Part shown: positions 40,695 through 48,158 of the stretch, in pieces
How positions within the stretch are numbered: the first letter of the stretch is position 1
Layout: each line of letters starts with the position of its first letter
NCBI RefSeq assembly: GCF_000373925.1
Contig: NZ_KB892731.1
Coordinates: 78,201-142,200, forward strand
DNA length: 64,000 nucleotides
DNA from: Actinopolymorpha alba DSM 45243
GTDB taxonomy: Bacteria; Actinomycetota; Actinomycetes; Propionibacteriales; Actinopolymorphaceae
Direction of reading: 5' to 3'
Translations under genes and position numbers: made by a program
Notes under the pieces: model-generated
The model's input: the letters and a program-made list of their open reading frames with translations, nothing else
Database searches by the model: none
What the model was told of the DNA's origin: nothing

Positions 40695-40719
40695 GTACAT
40701 GGGTTAGGGTTGGTACATG
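40695..40719 (+). promoter_or_regulatory. Antitoxin promoter with GTACATG direct repeats, probably leaderless
   Basis: GTACATG occurs at 40695-40701 and 40713-40719; the second copy contains the ATG. A -10-like TAGGGT (40705-40710) ends 6 bases before the ATG, so transcription would begin at the start codon. The repeats are suitable for autorepression by the ribbon-helix-helix antitoxin. Confidence 0.45.
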
Positions 40720-40956
40720 TCGATGAAGCGGACCAACGTGTACGCGGACCCCGAGGACCTCGCCCTCATTAAGGAAGCGGCCAAGCGGCGTGGCATCTCC
40801 GAGGCGGAGATCATCCGCGAAGGCATCCACCTAGCCGCCATGGCAAACCGCGTCTGGGACGACGCCTTCGACTGGCCCACCTTCGAAGGTAGCGGCGAGC
40901 CGGCTACGAGCGATGAGGTCACCAAGGAAGTCGCCAACGGAGTTCTCAACCGGTGA
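40717..40956 (+). CDS. Ribbon-helix-helix antitoxin (VapB/CopG type)
   Basis: 79 residues. The N-terminus KRTNVYADPEDLALIKEAAKRRGISEAEIIREGI is a ribbon-helix-helix DNA-binding domain. The C-terminal part (DDAFDWPTFEGSGEP) is acidic and aromatic, as expected of the toxin-neutralising tail. Its stop overlaps the start of the PIN toxin gene by 4 bases. It should bind and block the toxin and repress its own promoter. Confidence 0.92.
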   Translation: MSMKRTNVYADPEDLALIKEAAKRRGISEAEIIREGIHLAAMANRVWDDAFDWPTFEGSGEPATSDEVTKEVANGVLNR

Positions 40957-41387
40957 TTGTCATCGCCGACACATCCGGCATCATCGCGGCATCAGACCGG
41001 AACGCCGACGAGGCCACCGACTGCCAGGCCATACTCCGCGAAGCCGGAACCGTGATCCTCTCTCCCCTGGTCATCGCGGAGGTCGATCATCTCGCGAAGG
41101 CGCGGTTCGGATCGGCCGCACGTACCTCGCTCATCTCGTTCGTCATCGCCCAGGTCCGCCGCATGCGATTTCAGGTCCCCCAGATCGACAGCCATCTCCT
41201 GGACACCGCCAATGCCGTCCAGCGCGGCTACGCCGGACTGGACCTGGACCTCGCCGACGCGCTGAACGTCGCGCTGGCCGCCGAGTACCGCACGAACGCG
41301 ATCCTTACTCTCGACCGGCGCGACTTCCGAGCCCTGCGTCCTCTGACGCCGCACAAGGCGTTTCGCCTCCTGCCTGACGACCTGTAG
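40953..41387 (+). CDS. PIN-domain ribonuclease toxin (VapC-like)
   Basis: 144 residues. Conserved acidic residues of the PIN active site are seen in IVIADTSGII, VIAEVDHLA, DLDLADALNVALA and ILTLDRRDFRAL. VapC toxins cleave tRNA or rRNA at specific sites when freed of their antitoxin. GTG start, translationally coupled to the antitoxin. It is one of the few accessory modules in this window. Confidence 0.93.
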   Translation: MIVIADTSGIIAASDRNADEATDCQAILREAGTVILSPLVIAEVDHLAKARFGSAARTSLISFVIAQVRRMRFQVPQIDSHLLDTANAVQRGYAGLDLDLADALNVALAAEYRTNAILTLDRRDFRALRPLTPHKAFRLLPDDL

Positions 41388-41464
41388 CTTCATTCCGTCG
41401 AAGCCGCGGCCGGCGACCAGTACACACGAAATGGGTGGCGCCTCTCCCAGCCACCTGGGGAAAG

Positions 41465-41917
41465 ATGGTTTTCATGGCGGCATTCGACATTCTTCTGGTC
41501 ACCTGCGTCTACGAGAAGGCCGCCGCCCCGAGCGCCGCGAAGGACCTCTATATCTCGCCCTACTTCATGCGGCTGCGGCGTTACGCGGAACGCCACGCCC
41601 AACCGTGGTTCATCATTTCCGCCGAGCATGGCCTGGTCCAGCCGGATGAATGGCTGGCACCTTATGAACGCTATCTGCCCGACACACCTTTGTGGTACCA
41701 GCAGATCTGGGGCGGATGGGTTGCCGCGCGGCTCAGGCTGCTCGCCGGCGACCTCACCCACCGGACAGTGGAAATCCATGCGAGCGACGCCTACTCAGCG
41801 CAGGTCGCGCCGCGCCTCGAAGAAGCGGGCGCGACCGTGCGCGTACCTCTTGCCAAGATTCCTTGGGACGAGCACCTGGCGTGGTACGACGAGCAGGAAC
41901 GCATAGCGTCCCGCTAG
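41465..41917 (+). CDS. DUF6884 domain-containing protein
   Basis: 150 residues. ILLVTCVYEKAAAPSAAKDLYISPYF and WFIISAEHGLVQPDEWLAPYER match DUF6884, a family related to the N-terminal part of proteins that process queuosine/archaeosine-type bases and often found in accessory gene sets. ATG 41465 sits 4 bases after GGGGAAAG; ATG 41474 is the alternative. It lies just downstream of the toxin-antitoxin pair and overlaps the dehydratase stop tail to tail. Biochemical function unknown. Confidence 0.82.
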   Translation: MVFMAAFDILLVTCVYEKAAAPSAAKDLYISPYFMRLRRYAERHAQPWFIISAEHGLVQPDEWLAPYERYLPDTPLWYQQIWGGWVAARLRLLAGDLTHRTVEIHASDAYSAQVAPRLEEAGATVRVPLAKIPWDEHLAWYDEQERIASR

Positions 41918-43647
41918 TGCGAGTCGCGCGGCACCTCGTGACCCCGGGCGCCGCGCAGGAAGTCGAAGTCCACACCCTCGTGGGCCTGGGTCACATGCGT
42001 GGTGTAGAGCCAGGCGTACCCACTGGTGTACTTCTGCTCAGGCGGCGTCCACTCGGCGCGGCGGCGTTCGAGTTCCTCGTCTGACACGTTGAGGGTAAGT
42101 GTCCGCGCCGGAACGTCGAGCACGATCCGGTCACCCGTCTTCACCAACGCCAAGGGGCCACCGACGGCAGCCTCGGGCGAGACGTGCAGCACCACCGTGC
42201 CGTACGCCGTTCCGCTCATCCGACCGTCGCAGATCCGCACCATGTCGGTGACGCCGGCCTTCAGCAGCTTCGTGGGGAGCGGCACGTTCGAGACCTCGGG
42301 CATGCCCGGGTAGCCCTTCGGCCCGGCGTACCGGATCACCAGGATGTCGGAGGCGTCCACGTCGAGGTCGGGGTCGTCCGAGACCGCGTGGTAGGCCTCC
42401 GGGGAGTCGAAGACCAGTGCGCGCCCCTCGTGCTTGAGCAGATGGGGCGACACGGCGGACTGCTTGATCACCGCACCGTTGGGGGCCAGATTGCCCTGCA
42501 GCACAGCGGTTCCGGTGCCGGGCGCCTGGAAGGGCTCCTCGAGAGCGAAGATCACGTCGCGGTTAAAGCATTCGGCGTCAGCGTTGTTCTCAGCGATGCC
42601 GCGGCCGGTGACAGTGACTTGCTCGTTGTGGAGAAGGCCGCCATCGGCGAGTTCACGGAGTACGACGGGCAGACCACCGGCGTAGCAGAAGTCCTCCATG
42701 AGGTACTTTCCCGACGGCATCAGGTTGAGCAGCGTCGGCACCGGCCGGGCCAGTGCGTCGAAGTCGTCAAGCTCGAGTTGCACACCGAGCCGGCCCGCGA
42801 GCGCGAGCAGGTGCACGATGGCGTTGGTGGAGCCACCGATCGCGGCGTTGACGCGGATCGCGTTCTCGAAGGCGTCACGGGTGAGGATCTGGCTCGGACG
42901 CAGGTCTTCGGCAACCATCGCGACGATCCGCTGCCCCGCCTGCTGCGCGATCTCGTACCGCCGGGCATCAACCGCTGGCCAGGTTGCCGATCCGGGCAGC
43001 TGCATACCCAACGCCTCGGCCACGCAAGCCATGGTTGACGCGGTGCCCATCGTCATGCAGTGGCCGTTGGAGCGCGCCATGCAGCCTTCGGCGAAGTAGC
43101 ACTCCTCCTGCGTCATCTTTCCGGTCTTGAGGTCCTCTTCGAACTTCCAGACGTGCGTACCGGATCCGACGTCCTGCCCGCGGTACTTGCCGTTGAGCAT
43201 CGGACCGCCGGTCACCATGATCGCCGGGATGTCGACGGAGGCGGCGCCCATCAACAGGCCGGGAGTCGTCTTGTCACAGCCGGAGAGGAGTACGACGCCA
43301 TCCAGAGGATTGGCCCGCATCATCTCCTCGGCCTCCATGGCGAGGAGGTTGCGGTAGAACATCGCGGTCGGCCGGAGGATCGACTCACCAAGTGCCAGGG
43401 CCGGGAACTCCAGCGGAAAGCCTCCGGCCTGCCAGACACCACGCTTGACCGCTTCGGCGACCCGGTGGAGGTGTGCGTTGCAGGGCGCGAGCTCAGACCA
43501 GGTGGTCGCGATGCCGATGACTGGCCGCCCGTCGAACACCTCCGCGCCGAAACCCTGGTTACGCATCCAGGACCGGTGGCCCATGCCCGCCCGACCCGTC
43601 GCACCGAACCATGCTCGACTGCGCAAGCCGTTCGTCTCGCCTGACAT
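41914..43647 (-). CDS. IlvD/Edd family sugar-acid dehydratase (arabonate/xylonate type)
   Basis: 577 residues. Iron-sulfur Cys ligands are in LLSGCDKTTPG and EGCMARSNGHCMTMGTASTM, with GGSTNAIVHLLALA and ICDGRMSGTAYGTVVLHVSPEAAVGG typical of the pentonate dehydratase branch, which is slightly longer than IlvD. The reaction removes water from an aldonic acid to give a 2-keto-3-deoxy acid. ATG 43647 follows AAGGAG. A perfect ACATCAGATGT palindrome lies 100 bases upstream, and its ten-base core is shared with the FAH-family gene. It is inferred to supply that enzyme's substrate. Confidence 0.9.
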   Translation of the reverse strand: MSGETNGLRSRAWFGATGRAGMGHRSWMRNQGFGAEVFDGRPVIGIATTWSELAPCNAHLHRVAEAVKRGVWQAGGFPLEFPALALGESILRPTAMFYRNLLAMEAEEMMRANPLDGVVLLSGCDKTTPGLLMGAASVDIPAIMVTGGPMLNGKYRGQDVGSGTHVWKFEEDLKTGKMTQEECYFAEGCMARSNGHCMTMGTASTMACVAEALGMQLPGSATWPAVDARRYEIAQQAGQRIVAMVAEDLRPSQILTRDAFENAIRVNAAIGGSTNAIVHLLALAGRLGVQLELDDFDALARPVPTLLNLMPSGKYLMEDFCYAGGLPVVLRELADGGLLHNEQVTVTGRGIAENNADAECFNRDVIFALEEPFQAPGTGTAVLQGNLAPNGAVIKQSAVSPHLLKHEGRALVFDSPEAYHAVSDDPDLDVDASDILVIRYAGPKGYPGMPEVSNVPLPTKLLKAGVTDMVRICDGRMSGTAYGTVVLHVSPEAAVGGPLALVKTGDRIVLDVPARTLTLNVSDEELERRRAEWTPPEQKYTSGYAWLYTTHVTQAHEGVDFDFLRGARGHEVPRDSH

Positions 43648-43746
43648 CACATGCTCCTTAGAGTCGATCCAGATCTCGCCCTGCTCGCGATGCTGCCGCG
43701 CTCGGGCCACGTCGACACCGGTCGGCCGGTTCAGGCGACAGCTTAG

Positions 43747-43757
43747 ACATCAGATGT
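43747..43757. promoter_or_regulatory. ACATCAGATGT palindrome upstream of the dehydratase gene
   Basis: Perfect 5-bp arms around a central A, 100 bases upstream of the dehydratase ATG in the 339-base gap shared with the divergent MFS gene. CATCAGATGT also occurs at 8632-8641. Confidence 0.5.
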
Positions 43758-43786
43758 ATTGAGCTGGACAGAATTGGATGGGCGAA

Positions 43787-43809
43787 ATCCGGCGACTCGG
43801 TCGCCGGAT
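43787..43809. promoter_or_regulatory. Perfect short hairpin in the divergent intergenic region
   Basis: ATCCGGCGAC and GTCGCCGGAT flank TCG. It lies between the divergent dehydratase and MFS genes, so it may be an operator or a leader structure. Apart from this and the ACATCAGATGT box, I see nothing in 43648-43986. Confidence 0.45.
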
Positions 43810-43986
43810 CTGTCCGTACGCGATACATGGGTTGCTCATAGTCAACTCGCGTCTCGGATCCTGAGCTTTTCGACCCGCGAGAGAAAGCCGGCCGAATCCG
43901 GTCAGGCACCATGGGGCCGTAGCGAGTTGTTGATCGTCGAAGGACACGCGGACATCGAGCATCGAAACAGCTGACACGAGGGGGAG

Positions 43987-45243
43987 ATGGTGCGGACGGG
44001 GCGTGCGCTGTATGGAGATCCCCGATTCCTCGCCTACATCCTCGCTCGCGGTCTCAGCTTCATCGGTGACAACATCTGGTGGATCGCCGTCGGCTGGGCC
44101 GCCGCTCAACTCGACGAACCCCACCTGACCGGCATCGTCCTCGCCGCGACCGGTATCCCCCGGGCCGCGCTCATGCTCGTCGGCGGCGTCGTCGCCGACC
44201 TGCGCGGCGCCCGCCCGATGATGCTCCTCGCCGACCTACTCGCCGGATGTACGGCGCTGGTCGGCGCGTTCCTCACCGCCGGCGGGGCGACACCGGACGC
44301 CTGGCTGCTCATCGCGCTCGGGATCGGGTTCGGAACCATCGACGCCTTCTACCTTCCCGCGGCCAACAGCTATCTGGCGTCCCTGGTCCCCCACCACCAA
44401 CTCCCCAAGGGAGCGGCGGTACGGCAGTTCACCAGGAGCGTCGCCGAAGCGGGCGGCCGCAGCATCGGAGGCGTCCTCGTCGCGCTCGGCGGCTTCGCGT
44501 CGGCGGCATTCGTCAACGGCACGACGTTCCTCCTCTGCTTCGCCATCCTGGTCTTCGTCCGTCCCAGGTACGCCGTCCAACAGGCAGATCAGAAGGCCTC
44601 GATGCGGACGGCGCTGTTGGAGGGTCTCCGCTACGTCTCCGCGCATCCGCTGCTTCGCGGGCTCGCGATCATCACGCTCATCCTCAACGCGGTGGCGGTT
44701 CCGGTGGAGACGGTCGGGTTGGCACTCAAGGCGCATGACCTGGGATGGACCGCCTCGGAGTTCGGCCTGGTCGCGGGATTCCTCGGCGGCGGTCTCATCC
44801 TCGGCGGTCTCGTCGGCGCCATCATGAAGACACCATCCCGCTCCGGGTTCGCGCTCGCACTGTGGCTGGTCGCGGGCCTGCCGGGGTTCGCCGGCCTGGT
44901 GTTCGGACGCGACGCCGTCCTCGTGTGCGCGGCCGCGGCCTGGTGGTCCTTGTGCCTCGGGCCGTCGAACGCCATCCTCAGCGGCCTGCTGCTGACCGCG
45001 ACCAGGCGAGAGGTCCTGGGCCGGGTGCAGAGCGTCGTGACCGTCCTCTCCAGCGCCATGGCGCCCCTGGGAACCGCCGCGTTCGGCGTTATGGTCGGCG
45101 TCACCGGCCTCGCCCCCGTGGGTGCGGCCTGCCTGCTGATCGTCGTAGTGACCGCGTGCTGGATGCTTCTCTCACCCTCCATCAGCCGAGCCGAACTCAC
45201 GCCCGGACCTGACCCCGCGACCGCCCGGGCCTCGTCTGCGTGA
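43987..45243 (+). CDS. MFS transporter (EntS-like exporter)
   Basis: 418 residues with about twelve membrane helices in the MFS_3/EntS arrangement (LARGLSFIGDNIWWIAVGWAA, IPRAALMLVGGVVADLRGARP with the A-loop motif, GFGTIDAFYLPAANSYLASLV, LGPSNAILSGLLLTATRREVLGRVQS). Such proteins usually export drugs, siderophores or metabolites. ATG 43987 follows GAGGGGGAG. It is divergent from the sugar-acid dehydratase, so it may share its control. Cargo unknown. Confidence 0.9.
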   Translation: MVRTGRALYGDPRFLAYILARGLSFIGDNIWWIAVGWAAAQLDEPHLTGIVLAATGIPRAALMLVGGVVADLRGARPMMLLADLLAGCTALVGAFLTAGGATPDAWLLIALGIGFGTIDAFYLPAANSYLASLVPHHQLPKGAAVRQFTRSVAEAGGRSIGGVLVALGGFASAAFVNGTTFLLCFAILVFVRPRYAVQQADQKASMRTALLEGLRYVSAHPLLRGLAIITLILNAVAVPVETVGLALKAHDLGWTASEFGLVAGFLGGGLILGGLVGAIMKTPSRSGFALALWLVAGLPGFAGLVFGRDAVLVCAAAAWWSLCLGPSNAILSGLLLTATRREVLGRVQSVVTVLSSAMAPLGTAAFGVMVGVTGLAPVGAACLLIVVVTACWMLLSPSISRAELTPGPDPATARASSA

Positions 45244-45263
45244 GGCCTCCGCGATCGGAGGCC
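45244..45263. terminator. Terminator hairpin after the MFS gene
   Basis: GGCCTCC and GGAGGCC flank GCGATC, immediately after the TGA of the MFS gene. Confidence 0.7.
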
Positions 45264-45370
45264 GTAGGCTCGCGAACTCGCCGCCCGTCCCCAACGCGCT
45301 TGGCGAAAACTTTTCTGAATTCATGCCCCGAAGTCGCGTCACCATCGGGACGTCCGCGTGTCAAAGACAG

Positions 45371-45449
45371 GGGGTGGCCGGCCCACGCCCGGCCGGTGTC
45401 CGGTCCGCAACGCCTCCGCGGACCGGACACCAACGGGGCCGACCACCCC
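45371..45449. terminator. Large double stem-loop upstream of the sigma factor gene
   Basis: The outer arms GGGGTGGCCGGCCC and GGGCCGACCACCCC (one wobble) enclose a perfect inner 13-bp stem, GTGTCCGGTCCGC/GCGGACCGGACAC (45396-45430). It insulates the sigma factor gene from upstream transcription. The remainder of 45244-45583 should hold the sigma factor promoter, but I could not assign one. Confidence 0.7.
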
Positions 45450-45583
45450 TCTTCGGCATGCGTACGTCCGATCAGTCCCGAATTCGGTACTGGTCACCTT
45501 CTGGTGGAGATTGTCCGTATTCCGCTACCGTGTGCGTGGCCGGGGGGCGGCAGTGTCAGGTCCTGGAAGCTACTGGGGAGAGA

Positions 45584-47434
45584 ATGTCGGCCGGTCCCTC
45601 CGATCGTGAACTCCTGACGTCCTTGCGTGCGGGCAACGAGGACGCCTACGCACTCCTCTGGGAGCGCCATCATCCGGCAGCGTTACGCGCTGCCAGGCAG
45701 TACGACCACAGCACCGAAGCCGAAGACATCGCGGCCGAGGCGTTCGCCCGGGTGTTGGCCGCGGTCCGGCAGGGCAACGGCCCTACGGAGGCGTTCCGCG
45801 CCTACCTGCTGCGTACCGTCTCCAGCCTGGCCCAGAACGCCGCGCGCACCCGCCGGCGCACCGTTCTGTCGGATGACGACGCGATCCTCGACGCGCCCAT
45901 CGTCGAGAAGGACCCCGCGATCGAGGCACTCGACCAGCACTACATCGCCAAGGCGTACGAACGCCTGACCCCGCCGCAGCGGGAGATCCTGTGGTACGTC
46001 GAGATCGAGCGGATCCCCACCAAGGATGCCGCCGAGCTGATGGGTCTGTCCGCGAACGCGGCGGCGGCGATGGCCGGCCGGGCGCGGGAAGCGTTGCGGC
46101 GGGAGTACCTCCAGACCCACATCGCGCTGCAGTCGGAGCACTCCGAGTGCCAGCCCGCGCTGGACCGCATGGGCCGCTACATACGTGGCACCCTGACCTG
46201 GCCGCAGCGCAAGGCCGTGGATCGGCACGTGGAGGACTGCGCGTCCTGCACTGTCGTACTCGCCGAACTCAGCGACGTCGGCGCGACCATGCGGGCCGTG
46301 ATCGGGCCGCTGGTGCTCGGGCCGGCCGCGCTCGGCTACCTCGCTCTCGCCCACGAAGGCACCAGGGTCTTCGCGGCCCTGCCGTTCACCGGCGATGGCG
46401 GGGCGGGCGCAGGGGCCGCCGCGGGTGCGGGCGGATCGTCGGCAGGTGGCTCAGCGGGCGGCTCAGGAGGTACGTCGGGCGGCGCGTCTGGTGGTGCCTC
46501 GGCCGGCGGCTCCGGCGCCACCGTCGCAGGAGCGGTCCCGCTCGCCGTCGCCGCGGTCGTGGTCGTCGGTGGCATCGCCGCGGCCGCCGTGGTCATCACC
46601 AACAAGGACAAGGAAGCCGCCCCACGGGAGAAGCCGGCGGCGGCCTCCGCACGGCCGGTGCCGTCGGCGCCGCCGCCGCGTCCCGAGCCGCCGCGTGCTC
46701 CTACCATCGCGCCCCCACCATCTCCCTCGCCCGAGGCCACCGTTCCACCCGTACGCCGCACCCCGAGGCCGGGTTCGGTCGCGGCACCGCAACCGACGCG
46801 AACGCCCCGGCCAACCCCCACCGCGACCCCCGCACCGAGCCCCACCCCGACCGAGACCAGGCAACCGAGCCCCACTCCTGAGCCGACGCGCCCAGTCCCA
46901 CCGGCGCCACCGCGCCCGAGCCCCATCCCACCCGCCCCACCCCGGCCGAGCCCGATCCCGCCGGCGCCGCCGCGGCCCACGCCCGTACCCACCAAGCCGC
47001 CGACGCCAAAGCCCACGCCCACGCCGACGCCCCGGCCAGAGCCGCGGGAGTTCGACGTCCAGGCCCGGCAACTGACCGGACCGGCCTGGGAACGTGCCGA
47101 CGGGCGCGGTTACGTCGTCGTCGAGGCGGTCGGGATGGAGCCGGGCGCCAAGGTTTCGCTCACTCTGCTGGCGCCACCGCTCATGCGGATGTCCGCGCCC
47201 GTCGGCACCCTTCCGGCTCGACCTCCGCTGGCGGAGGACAGCGCCTGGAGTTGCTCCGCGGTGGGCGCCGTCGTACCCCCTGGTTTTACCTGCGTGAGCA
47301 GGGCCGACGAGGAGGGCACGGCGTTGGCCGCCGTCGAGACGGAGGCCAACGCCGTCAGGCTGGACCGCTACTGGGTGTACGTCCAGGTCGTCTCCGGCGA
47401 CCACAGGGCGGTCACGGCCGTGTCTGTCGACTGA
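45584..47434 (+). CDS. ECF sigma factor fused to zinc-finger anti-sigma, membrane anchor and extracellular domain (ECF52-like)
   Basis: 616 residues from ATG 45584 (GGGGAG upstream). Residues 1-170 are an ECF sigma factor: region 2 (LLWERHHPAALRAARQYDHSTEAEDIAAEAFARVL) and region 4 (LTPPQREILWYVEIERIPTKDAAELMGLSANAAAAMAGRAR). Residues about 205-225 contain the zf-HC2 anti-sigma motif with His215, Cys219 and Cys222. A Gly/Ser-rich linker, one membrane helix (about 312-338), a Pro/Thr-rich segment with three 10-residue PPAPPRPSPI repeats and a beta-rich C-terminal domain with a Cys pair follow. This is the build of ECF52-type factors, in which sensing, anchoring and transcription lie in one chain. 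Confidence 0.9.
   Translation: MSAGPSDRELLTSLRAGNEDAYALLWERHHPAALRAARQYDHSTEAEDIAAEAFARVLAAVRQGNGPTEAFRAYLLRTVSSLAQNAARTRRRTVLSDDDAILDAPIVEKDPAIEALDQHYIAKAYERLTPPQREILWYVEIERIPTKDAAELMGLSANAAAAMAGRAREALRREYLQTHIALQSEHSECQPALDRMGRYIRGTLTWPQRKAVDRHVEDCASCTVVLAELSDVGATMRAVIGPLVLGPAALGYLALAHEGTRVFAALPFTGDGGAGAGAAAGAGGSSAGGSAGGSGGTSGGASGGASAGGSGATVAGAVPLAVAAVVVVGGIAAAAVVITNKDKEAAPREKPAAASARPVPSAPPPRPEPPRAPTIAPPPSPSPEATVPPVRRTPRPGSVAAPQPTRTPRPTPTATPAPSPTPTETRQPSPTPEPTRPVPPAPPRPSPIPPAPPRPSPIPPAPPRPTPVPTKPPTPKPTPTPTPRPEPREFDVQARQLTGPAWERADGRGYVVVEAVGMEPGAKVSLTLLAPPLMRMSAPVGTLPARPPLAEDSAWSCSAVGAVVPPGFTCVSRADEEGTALAAVETEANAVRLDRYWVYVQVVSGDHRAVTAVSVD
46898..46987 (+). repeat. 30-bp in-frame tandem repeat x3
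   Basis: Encodes PPAPPRPSPI three times (the last as PPAPPRPTPV) in the extracellular stalk of the sigma factor fusion. Confidence 0.8.
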
Positions 47435-47764
47435 GCGGGAGTACGTCCGGCGCCGCGCGCGTCCCGCGCCGGATCCGCGCGGTGGAGCGGCACACCGGCC
47501 TTCCGCTCACCCGCGGCCCGGTTGGCACCGGTGACCAGGGTCATCATCCAGCGGGTGGTCGCCGTGAACCGGCCGCTGAGGCTCCGATCGGCCCGGCGCC
47601 CAGCAGTGGATGTCATGCCGTGCGGGTCTCCCGCCATCAGTCGCGCCCTCCACGCGGGGGGTTCAAGGCAGCACCAGCGGGGTCTGGGCCGGTGCTGCCA
47701 GCTCAGGTGATCCGGTCATGAGTGGTGACACGGCGGGGTGGTGATGATGACGGCGACTCACCTA

Positions 47765-47776
47765 TGACGTACGTCA
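47765..47776. promoter_or_regulatory. TGACGTACGTCA palindrome
   Basis: Perfect 12-bp palindrome in the 724-base gap 47435-48158 that precedes the GH51 gene. It is a possible regulator site. The open frame reaching back from GH51 to 47787 has no ribosome binding site or family match, and the gap otherwise shows only the GTTCGAAATATCGAAC box. Confidence 0.35.
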
Positions 47777-47944
47777 CACAAAGATAATGACCGGCTACGG
47801 ACAGGAGTCGCTCGTACGGCTTACCAATGGAAGTCCGTGCCGACTTCCGTATCCGGCCAAGGCGCCAGCACCGCTACCGCCGAGGCCCAGATGTCCCGCA
47901 CCCTTGAAGAAGCCTGCGCCTGGTATTACGTCTGTAGCTACTGC

Positions 47945-47960
47945 GTTCGAAATATCGAAC
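47945..47960. promoter_or_regulatory. GTTCGAAATATCGAAC palindrome, IclR-type box
   Basis: Matches the box at 9612-9627 at 15 of 16 positions and lies 199 bases upstream of the GH51 start. It suggests control by the IclR regulator at 8753-9517 or a homologue. Confidence 0.55.
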
Positions 47961-48158
47961 GACGTGCGTAATATCGACGGTCCGGCTACGATCGCGTGTC
48001 GTTGGCGTCAATGCTCTCGGCGTTCGTTCACACCCAACCGTCCCGCGACTTCCCTATGTGGGTGGCCTCTTGGGTCCGGCGCTCACGCGGACGGGCTGGC
48101 AGCGCCGTCAGCCTGCCTTGACAGCACCATCACCTGGACCTTGTGGGGAAGGAAGCCC

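Noticed and set aside
46430..46520. Gly/Ser-rich region as a separate low-complexity gene
   Set aside because: It is the in-frame linker between the zinc finger and the membrane helix of the sigma factor fusion.
47368..47637. Minus-strand open frame downstream of the sigma factor gene
   Set aside because: It overlaps the end of a well supported gene, is Arg/Ala-rich with no recognisable domain, and has no upstream site.
47787..48158. N-terminal extension of the GH51 open frame
   Set aside because: No ribosome binding site, no similarity to GH51 N-termini, and it contains the GTTCGAAATATCGAAC box. GTG 48159 is the sound start.
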